From Hyphomicrobiaceae bacterium (GTDB lineage: Bacteria; Pseudomonadota; Alphaproteobacteria; Rhizobiales; Hyphomicrobiaceae): 6,769 nucleotides of DNA. The position numbers and the translations under genes were made by a program. The notes beneath the pieces were generated by a model, which was not told where the DNA came from, did not search any database, and worked only from the letters and a program-made list of their open reading frames with translations. Below, in pieces: positions 1 through 4,804 of the stretch. The DNA lies in assembly GCA_021775715.1 (NCBI GenBank), contig JAJFHI010000231.1, positions 1 to 6,769 on the forward strand, read 5' to 3'. Within the stretch, counting starts at the first letter, position 1; each line of letters begins with the position of its first letter.

Positions 1-606
1 AACGCAGTAGAGCTTTTCGTTTTCGTCGGAACCGGAGTTGACCGATTTCTGGTTCAGGAAGGTGTCGAGAATGATCGCCGTCTTACCTGTCTGGCGGTCA
101 CCAATGATAAGCTCGCGCTGGCCACGGCCAACCGGGATCAACGCGTCAACCGCTTTCAGACCCGTTGCCATTGGCTCATGCACAGACTTACGTGGCAGAA
201 TGCCGGGCGCTTTTACGTCCACGCGCATGTTCTTGTCGCCCTTGATTGGGCCTTTGCCATCAATCGGGTTACCAAGACCATCAACAACGCGGCCAAGAAG
301 ACCCTTGCCGACCGGCACTTCCACGATGTTACCGGTCCGCTTGACCGTATCGCCTTCTTTAATGGTGCGGTCATCGCCGAAAATCACGACGCCGACGTTG
401 TCAGCTTCAAGGTTAAGCGCCATTCCCATGATGTTTCCAGGGAATTCGACCATCTCACCAGCCTGCACATTGTCCAGACCGTAGATGCGGGCGATGCCGT
501 CACCAACAGACAGCACTTGTCCGATTTCAGAGACTTGCGCCTCTTGACCGAAGTTTTTGATCTGATCCTTTAGGATCGAGGAGATCTCCGCGGCGCGGAT
601 GTCCAT
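1..606 (-). CDS. atpA: F1 ATP synthase subunit alpha, N-terminal 202 residues (3' part outside window)
   Basis: Alpha subunit of the F1 sector of H+-ATP synthase, the non-catalytic nucleotide-binding subunit that alternates with beta in the cytoplasmic hexamer. The visible part starts MDIRAAEISSILKDQI, the usual N-terminal helix that contacts the delta subunit, and continues through the beta-barrel domain (roughly residues 25-95, including VLSVGDGIARIYGLDNV). It then enters the nucleotide-binding domain. The Walker A motif GDRQTGKT is at residues 169-176 (bases 79-102), the position expected for bacterial AtpA, preceded by DALIPVGRGQRELII. The reading frame is intact to the left edge, and about 60% of the protein lies outside. 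The ATG at 604-606 is supported by an AAGAGGT ribosome binding site five bases upstream and by the family N-terminus. It lies 117 bases downstream of atpH, an unusually roomy gap holding a terminator-like hairpin. Identification is essentially certain from the motifs. Confidence 0.98.
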   Translation of the reverse strand, partial: MDIRAAEISSILKDQIKNFGQEAQVSEIGQVLSVGDGIARIYGLDNVQAGEMVEFPGNIMGMALNLEADNVGVVIFGDDRTIKEGDTVKRTGNIVEVPVGKGLLGRVVDGLGNPIDGKGPIKGDKNMRVDVKAPGILPRKSVHEPMATGLKAVDALIPVGRGQRELIIGDRQTGKTAIILDTFLNQKSVNSGSDENEKLYCV

Positions 607-610
607 TGTG

Positions 611-617
611 ACCTCTT
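611..617 (-). promoter_or_regulatory. Ribosome binding site of atpA
   Basis: On the minus strand the sequence AAGAGGT lies four bases before the ATG at 604-606. It matches the anti-Shine-Dalgarno well and fixes the atpA start. atpA therefore has its own strong initiation site and does not depend on translational coupling to atpH, which ends 117 bases upstream. Confidence 0.7.
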
Positions 618-684
618 AAGCTCAAGCGTTTCGTGACCACACAGCCCTCACACCCCGTGAGACCTGCACACATTCTTTAACAAC

Positions 685-717
685 AAAAAGCCGCACACCC
701 GTTTGTGGGTATGCGGC
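685..717 (-). terminator. Intrinsic-terminator-like hairpin between atpH and atpA
   Basis: Read on the minus strand, GCCGCATACCC (717-707) pairs with GGGTGTGCGGC (700-690) around the six-base loop ACAAAC. That gives an 11-bp stem with ten Watson-Crick pairs and one U-G wobble. It is followed directly by five T residues (689-685) and then GTTGTT. This is the classical shape of a rho-independent terminator, and it begins only seven bases after the atpH stop. Since atpA lies downstream on the same strand, it would act as a partial terminator or attenuator. Alternatively it could be a 3'-end stabiliser left after RNA processing. The shape is seen directly; the function is inferred. Confidence 0.7.
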
Positions 718-723
718 AAATCT

Positions 724-1287
724 TTAGGCGCTGACACCTTTTAGGCCGACCCTCATCGCAGATAGCTTGCTGCGAAGAGAACTGTCGACCATGCGGCTGC
801 CAACTTTGACGATCAATCCACCGAGGATGGAGGGATCGACAGTAGCGTCAAGCTGCACATCTTTGCCAATGCTATCCTTCAGCGTGGCTTTCAGCGCTGC
901 TGTTTGTTCACCTGTGAGCGCCGTCGCCGATGTGACCTCAGCCGTCACCTCACCACGATCATCGGCTGCGATGGCTCGGAATGACGTGATCATGTCCGGC
1001 ACGGCGAACATACGGCGGTTTTTGGCGATCAACTTGAAGAAGTTAGATGTTAGGCCGGAGATCCCAGCCTTTTTAAGAACGGCGGCCACAGCGGCGCTCT
1101 GTTCTTCGGTCGGAACCACTGGGCTCGCAACCATGTTGCGGAGATCCTCGCTCATATCGAGCAGGCTCTGGAAATCATTGATGTCTTTTTCAACCTTGTC
1201 GACTTGGCCTTCTTCCTTGGCCAGATCGAATAGGGCAGCAGCATAGCGGCCAGCCATGCTGGAATGTTTTGGATCGTTTGTTGCCAC
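724..1287 (-). CDS. atpH: F1 ATP synthase subunit delta (OSCP homologue)
   Basis: Delta subunit of F1, which caps the alpha3beta3 hexamer and joins it to the peripheral stalk of the membrane F0 sector. The 187-residue length is normal for alphaproteobacteria. The N-terminal helical domain begins with AGRYAAALFDLAKEEGQVD (residues 12-30) and includes FFKLIAKNRRMF (83-94). The C-terminal domain carries the family signature VDPSILGGLIVKVGSRMVD (150-168) followed by SLRSKLSAMR. The start is GTG at 1285-1287, giving a leader of about ten residues before the conserved GRYA, as in relatives. A GAGAG stands nine bases upstream. An internal ATG at codon 11 is possible but would trim the usual leader. 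It heads the atp operon here, with atpA next. Its upstream region carries overlapping hairpins and a palindrome that may regulate it. Confidence 0.97.
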   Translation of the reverse strand: MATNDPKHSSMAGRYAAALFDLAKEEGQVDKVEKDINDFQSLLDMSEDLRNMVASPVVPTEEQSAAVAAVLKKAGISGLTSNFFKLIAKNRRMFAVPDMITSFRAIAADDRGEVTAEVTSATALTGEQTAALKATLKDSIGKDVQLDATVDPSILGGLIVKVGSRMVDSSLRSKLSAMRVGLKGVSA

Positions 1288-1290
1288 GTC

Positions 1291-1325
1291 AGAACGCTCT
1301 CATGCGTCCTGAGCGGACGCGTTCT
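1291..1325 (-). promoter_or_regulatory. Overlapping inverted repeats in the atpH translation leader
   Basis: Two hairpins can form and exclude each other. The outer one pairs AGAACGC (1291-1297) with GCGTTCT (1319-1325), seven perfect pairs, and can still hold an inner GTCC/GGAC stem. The other pairs ATGCGTCC (1302-1309) with GGACGCGT (1315-1322), eight pairs including one G-T, around loop TGAGC. The putative atpH ribosome binding site GAGAG (1297-1301 on the minus strand) falls inside the outer hairpin but is free in the other form. The repeats are seen directly; a role in atpH translation control is inference. Confidence 0.45.
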
Positions 1326-1341
1326 ATGGACCGGCTTGCCC

Positions 1342-1370
1342 CCAAATTATTTGGCCACGCCGATTTCAAG
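1342..1370 (-). promoter_or_regulatory. Candidate atp operon promoter region with 13-base palindrome
   Basis: The sequence CCAAATTATTTGG at 1342-1354 is a perfect palindrome around one central base. On the minus strand CTTGAA/TTGAAA (1364-1370) lies just upstream and could be a -35 box, with TAATTT (1344-1349) as the -10 box. The spacing of about 14-15 bases is shorter than the usual 17, so the promoter call is weak. A palindrome overlapping the -10 would be a natural repressor site. It lies about 55 bases upstream of the atpH start, in the 225-base gap between the hydrolase-OsmC stop and atpH. Confidence 0.3.
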
Positions 1371-1512
1371 GAAGGATGTCGGAGTCCACCGAAATCAAAA
1401 CAGCACGCGCGAGCCCACCCCCTGATCTCTAGTTTCGCAACGGTCTCTAACACGCGTTGCCCTGGGCTTCAACGGGAGGTTGGTGGCCTCAATGCCGCAT
1501 TTGGTACAAGCC

Positions 1513-2832
1513 TCAGCCACACCCGCGGTCGGACCCCTTAAGTTCCGCCATTTCTTCTACGCTGACGACCGTGGTCACGACAGCGGCTTTACCCTCCAGC
1601 GTTCTGTGCACAGGACATTTATCGGCAATCTCAGCCAATTTGGCTGCCAGTTCGTCGGAAACGGGTCCTTCAATCTCGATTTCACGTTCAAAGCGGTCGA
1701 TTTTGCCGCCTGGACCGGCGACAGCATCACCGCAGTCAACACAGTGATCTCCCGAAACCTTGCCATGCGAGACCCGCACCGAGATCTTGCCCAGCTCCAT
1801 CTTTTTGTGATCCGCATACATCCTAAGTGTCATGGCCGTGCAGGACCCAAGGGCCGCCGACAAATATCCATAGGGGCTTGGTCCGCTATCGAGCCCGCCG
1901 ACAGCCACCGGCTCGTCCGCAATTAGGCGATGGCGGCCGGCCAAGACGGCCGTCTGGAATTTGCCACCGCCCGTTTCCGAGACGACCACATCGTCTTCAA
2001 TCGTACGGTCAGCGATGTCTATTAGCTCCCAAAACCGTTCGGCCCACGCGCCAATGACACGCGCGACGTATGCGCTGTCTTCGGCGCGCAACAACAAGTG
2101 GTCTGCACCATCAAGCGACACAAAACTTTTGGGATGTTTGGCTGCCGTAAAGATTTTGGCCGCCTGGTCAATGCTGACCGTATCGTCGAGCGGAGCATGC
2201 ATCACAAGCAACGCCTTGTGCATCGTCGCAATACGATCGGACAAACGCTGACCTTCGGCATCCTCGATGAACTGCTTCTTGATTGTAAACGGACGTCCAC
2301 CAAGTGAAACGTTGGCCAGCCCGTTCTCGCGAATATCTTCGATGTTATCGCCAAGCAGATGGAGCACGTGACCGATGTCGGCCGGCGCGCCAATCGTCAC
2401 AACGCCTTTGACCTCGGGGATCTCACCCGCTGCCGCCAGCACAGCAGCCCCACCCAGCGAATGCCCAATCAAAAGCGTCGGCGCCTCGTAATTCTCGCGT
2501 AAATAATCGGAGGCCTTCAACAGGTCCTGCACGTTCGACGAAAAGTTGGTGTTGGCAAACTCGCCCTCCGACGAACCAAGCCCGGTAAAGTCAAACCGCA
2601 ACACGGCAATGCCAGACGCTGCCAGACGCGCCGCAATTGTTTTCACCGCATTCAAGTCTTTTGAACACGTGAAGCAATGCGCAAACAGCGCATAAGCGCG
2701 AACGGGACCGGCTGGCAGATCGAGCCTTGCGGCGAGCGTCTCGCCACTGTGACCTGCAAACTCTGTCTTGACCTGCGTCGATGCCAATCGCACCGCGCGC
2801 GCCGCTGACTGTGTCGTCGTTGCCGTCGCCAT
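1513..2832 (-). CDS. Bifunctional a/b-hydrolase / OsmC family protein
   Basis: A 439-residue two-domain cytoplasmic protein. The N-terminal a/b-hydrolase (about residues 20-275) shows AHCFTCSKD (51-59), FDFTGLGSSEGEF, the nucleophile elbow GHSLGG with Ser125, an acid at Asp216/217 in HAPLDDTV, and His245 in GADHLLL. The C-terminal OsmC domain (about 295-430) has the two conserved cysteines, Cys331 in LGSCTAMTLRMYADHKK and Cys406 in DKCPVHRTLEG, the pair used by OsmC/Ohr proteins to reduce organic hydroperoxides. A further pair, Cys364 and Cys367 in HCVDCGD, lies between them. The fusion is a recurrent architecture in alphaproteobacteria, but its substrate is unknown to me. Detoxification of an ester or thioester hydroperoxide is inference. 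The frame is open back to a GTG at 2877, but ATG at 2830-2832 is preferred because CGGAGA stands eight bases before it and the GTG has no such site. It precedes atpH by 225 bases and is probably transcribed separately. Confidence 0.95.
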   Translation of the reverse strand: MATATTTQSAARAVRLASTQVKTEFAGHSGETLAARLDLPAGPVRAYALFAHCFTCSKDLNAVKTIAARLAASGIAVLRFDFTGLGSSEGEFANTNFSSNVQDLLKASDYLRENYEAPTLLIGHSLGGAAVLAAAGEIPEVKGVVTIGAPADIGHVLHLLGDNIEDIRENGLANVSLGGRPFTIKKQFIEDAEGQRLSDRIATMHKALLVMHAPLDDTVSIDQAAKIFTAAKHPKSFVSLDGADHLLLRAEDSAYVARVIGAWAERFWELIDIADRTIEDDVVVSETGGGKFQTAVLAGRHRLIADEPVAVGGLDSGPSPYGYLSAALGSCTAMTLRMYADHKKMELGKISVRVSHGKVSGDHCVDCGDAVAGPGGKIDRFEREIEIEGPVSDELAAKLAEIADKCPVHRTLEGKAAVVTTVVSVEEMAELKGSDRGCG

Positions 2833-2840
2833 AACTAAAG

Positions 2841-2846
2841 TCTCCG
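2841..2846 (-). promoter_or_regulatory. Ribosome binding site deciding the hydrolase-OsmC start
   Basis: CGGAGA on the minus strand lies eight bases upstream of the ATG at 2830-2832, an ideal distance. It argues for that ATG over the GTG at 2875-2877, which would add 15 residues and lies upstream of this site. Confidence 0.7.
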
Positions 2847-2881
2847 TTGATCGGTCAGCGCTCAAGCGAACTGACACGCGG

Positions 2882-2887
2882 AATATA
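2882..2887 (-). promoter_or_regulatory. Candidate -10 box for the hydrolase-OsmC gene
   Basis: TATATT on the minus strand, 49 bases before the preferred ATG, would start a transcript near 2875 and leave a leader of about 40 bases that contains the ribosome binding site. No good -35 hexamer is visible 16-18 bases upstream, so the call is tentative. Confidence 0.25.
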
Positions 2888-2975
2888 GAGCCATTGGCAA
2901 AACTTACACCCGCTATTCACGCAGATCTGAAGTCCTGCAAGGTTTCGTGATTGGCGTTGGTGTTTGGGCCCGTGA

Positions 2976-2996
2976 CCGCTTCACATTCAAAAGCGG
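2976..2996. repeat. Short inverted repeat downstream of the small methyltransferase gene
   Basis: CCGCTT (2976-2981) and AAGCGG (2991-2996) form a six-base stem around a nine-base loop, about 50 bases past the stop of the gene at 3045. There is no T-tract on either side, so it is not a convincing intrinsic terminator. The surrounding intergenic stretch recalls, from memory only, dispersed intergenic repeats in rhizobial genomes that contain a GTCCGCTTTTG core; this is not tested. Confidence 0.35.
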
Positions 2997-3044
2997 ACAA
3001 TCTCAAACACTTGCTACAGGTTCGCGATGGGCTAACCGCAGTCG

Positions 3045-3608
3045 TTACGTTACGCGCGCCAGCACATAGATTGAATCGTTTGCTTCTAGTTCTTCGTAAG
3101 GAACTTGGCTGATTATATCGTAATGCTCGCTGAAGGTGGCGCGGAGCGAATCTTCCGTTCGATAATGAAATTTTAAGCCGTGCATCTCATCAACGCCGCT
3201 GCCGCTCCAAAATGAATGCATTGTGTAACCACCCGAATTGAGCAGCGTGTTTTGACGTTCTAGGGAACGGACTAGATCGTTCTCATCCAGATGATGAAGC
3301 ACTTTGTTTGAATAGATGCAGTCGAACTTGCGATCTGTTTTCAACGTGACTGCATCTAGCTCCAGCAAGTCCGCAGTAGGATTCAATTGTCGATATCGCT
3401 CAAGGAAAAACCGAGAGTTGTCCGATCCGGTCACCCGGTAGCGTGAGCTGAGAATGTTCAAATCCTTGCCCGGGCCTATCCCGATTTCAAGAACCTCGGC
3501 TCCTTCAGGCAGGTGTTGTGACATGGCAGCAATCAGCAGATTGCCATCATAGCCTTCCGCCATTGCGATGTAGTCGAGGGCGGTCTTCTCTTCATCGTAA
3601 AATCCCAT
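3045..3608 (-). CDS. Class I SAM-dependent methyltransferase, substrate unknown
   Basis: A 187-residue protein with a compact Rossmann-fold methyltransferase core. Motif I is VLEIGIGPGKDL (39-50), the glycine-rich SAM loop. The acidic residue at the end of strand 2 is Asp63 in VTGSDNS. LLELDAVTL (81-89) supplies the adenine-side Asp85. FDCIYSNKVLHHL (95-107) is the motif IV region typical of small-molecule methyltransferases of the Methyltransf_11/25 type. No membrane segment or added domain is visible, so it should be cytosolic. The ATG at 3606-3608 gives a normal N-terminus but has no clear ribosome binding site. It follows the FkbM-type gene after 196 bases without a recognisable gene, which suggests a shared acquired cluster rather than a tight operon. 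The substrate cannot be read from the sequence; a sugar, lipid or secondary metabolite are all possible. Confidence 0.9.
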   Translation of the reverse strand: MGFYDEEKTALDYIAMAEGYDGNLLIAAMSQHLPEGAEVLEIGIGPGKDLNILSSRYRVTGSDNSRFFLERYRQLNPTADLLELDAVTLKTDRKFDCIYSNKVLHHLDENDLVRSLERQNTLLNSGGYTMHSFWSGSGVDEMHGLKFHYRTEDSLRATFSEHYDIISQVPYEELEANDSIYVLARVT

Positions 3609-3728
3609 GGTGCACAGTCTATCAGTTCGAAGCGCGAATTCCGAGTCGGCGCAATAGCTCGATGGCGTCGGCTAACCCTTTACTTCCATTCTGCGCCCAA
3701 CAGCGAACAGCCCCATTGCAGCCGTCAA

Positions 3729-3742
3729 GCGAACGGGTTCGC
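3729..3742. repeat. 14-base palindrome GCGAAC-GG-GTTCGC
   Basis: GCGAAC (3729-3734) and GTTCGC (3737-3742) are perfect inverted halves separated by GG. The loop is too short for an RNA hairpin, but the shape suits a dimeric DNA-binding protein. It lies in the 196-base gap between the two methyltransferase genes, about 120 bases upstream of the downstream gene's ATG. Function is not shown. Confidence 0.3.
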
Positions 3743-3804
3743 AACGACGACCTGACACCAAATACTTCCTTGTCTCGAAAACCTAACGCCAGCTCACCAC
3801 ACAA

Positions 3805-4626
3805 CTACTCCTCCGCACCGTCCCGGTAGCGAATGGAAACAATGGATTCTGTGTTGACGAGAAAGTCGCGGCGAAGGGGCGCGATGACATTGAGAAAATT
3901 GGCCGAGACTGCGTGACCCGGCAGCATGTAATCATGCAGCTCAATGTATGCTACGTCAAAGTCATCAATCCAATCGGCGTCTTGTGAAAACAGATCAGCT
4001 TCAAACCCTTCAATGTCAATCTTGACCAGAAACGGTACGGTCTCGCGTTCACGCCCAAACTTTTCGACGATCTCAGACACAGTCACGCCCCGCGTTGTCC
4101 CCTCAGTTGCTGGGCGCACTCGGAACGCATTGGTATCAGCTTGTGCGTCAACGATTTCCAGCATGCCGGGAGTTGACGCAACAGCCGCTTGAATGTGGAT
4201 GACGTTTGAACTACTGGCATTTTTCCGAGCGAGTTCGACATTGCCTGCATCTGGTTCAATCGCCGCGATCACAGCCTCCGGATAACGGTCACCGAAATAC
4301 GCAGCCGACATACCGACATTTGCACCGCAATCAACGATCAACGGCTTCAGCCCCTGTTTGAGATAGGCGTTGTAGCGGTCGGCCACGAACTGCGCGTGCG
4401 CCTCAGATCTCACCGTGTAGTCCTCGGTGAAAATGACATTGACCAACGAAGCTACGTCTGATGTCCCACGGCGTAGCTTGAAATTCAGAAAACGACCACT
4501 CGCACGGGAGTAGACAACAGCCCCATTAAACAGCGGCGGGTAAAGCGCAAGGTACTGGCACCGACCCGTAAAGAAACGCAGGACATTATTGACCCAATGG
4601 TAGCTGATGAGGACAGTCTGCTTCAT
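3805..4626 (-). CDS. FkbM family SAM-dependent methyltransferase
   Basis: A FkbM-type methyltransferase, a family known for O-methylation of sugars and polyketide hydroxyls. Counting from the ATG at 4624-4626 (273 residues), FKLRRGTSDVASLVNVIFTEDY (49-70) matches the conserved lead-in. IVDCGANVGMSAAYF (97-111) is the SAM loop, IEPD (123-126) the strand-2 acid, and VKIDIEGFEADLF (201-213) the DIEG signature, followed by YIELHD. The frame continues upstream to an ATG at 4770, which would add 48 residues containing a hydrophobic stretch, LALWYVLCVISFWAV. Those residues are rich in Cys and Trp, use codons unlike the rest, and have no ribosome binding site, so I prefer the inner ATG, although it also lacks one. 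If the long form were real it would have a possible membrane anchor. The gene follows priA and precedes a second methyltransferase. Glycan modification is the likeliest role, by inference. Confidence 0.88.
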   Translation of the reverse strand: MKQTVLISYHWVNNVLRFFTGRCQYLALYPPLFNGAVVYSRASGRFLNFKLRRGTSDVASLVNVIFTEDYTVRSEAHAQFVADRYNAYLKQGLKPLIVDCGANVGMSAAYFGDRYPEAVIAAIEPDAGNVELARKNASSSNVIHIQAAVASTPGMLEIVDAQADTNAFRVRPATEGTTRGVTVSEIVEKFGRERETVPFLVKIDIEGFEADLFSQDADWIDDFDVAYIELHDYMLPGHAVSANFLNVIAPLRRDFLVNTESIVSIRYRDGAEE

Positions 4627-4638
4627 GTAAAGGTGCCC

Positions 4639-4644
4639 AATATA
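4639..4644 (-). promoter_or_regulatory. Candidate -10 box close to the FkbM-type start
   Basis: TATATT on the minus strand stands 12 bases before the ATG at 4624-4626. Transcription would begin about five bases before that ATG and give a nearly leaderless mRNA, which would explain the missing ribosome binding site. The same TCTATATT string occurs upstream of the hydrolase-OsmC gene. No convincing -35 box is present. Confidence 0.2.
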
Positions 4645-4804
4645 GACAAGCTGGCACGTGTTTGATTTTTGCACTGCCCAAAAACTAATCACACACAAAA
4701 CATACCAAAGCGCCAGTGGACAATGGCCAGCGACATTAATTTCCCAGCCATCAAACGCGACGACCTGCATTGTTAGTTAAATTTCGACCAGCACCGCCCA
4801 CACC

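Noticed and set aside
38..573. Plus-strand frames opposite atpA
   Set aside because: They mirror the strongly conserved atpA sequence, including the complement of its Walker A; no independent coding evidence.
647..661. CTCAC-ACCCC-GTGAG hairpin in the atpH-atpA gap
   Set aside because: Only five pairs; too short to separate from chance, although it lies between the terminator-like hairpin and the atpA ribosome binding site.
767..1246. Long plus-strand open frame opposite atpH
   Set aside because: It is the antisense shadow of a certain gene; its translation is low-complexity (Ser/Ala/Thr/Arg rich) with no domain motif.
2833..2877. GTG start at 2877 adding 15 residues to the hydrolase-OsmC protein
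   Set aside because: No ribosome binding site before the GTG, a TATATT just upstream that would start the transcript at about the same place, and a strong CGGAGA correctly placed for the inner ATG.
2976..2996. CCGCTT/AAGCGG hairpin as an intrinsic terminator of the small methyltransferase gene
   Set aside because: Stem of only six pairs with a nine-base loop and no T-tract on either strand.
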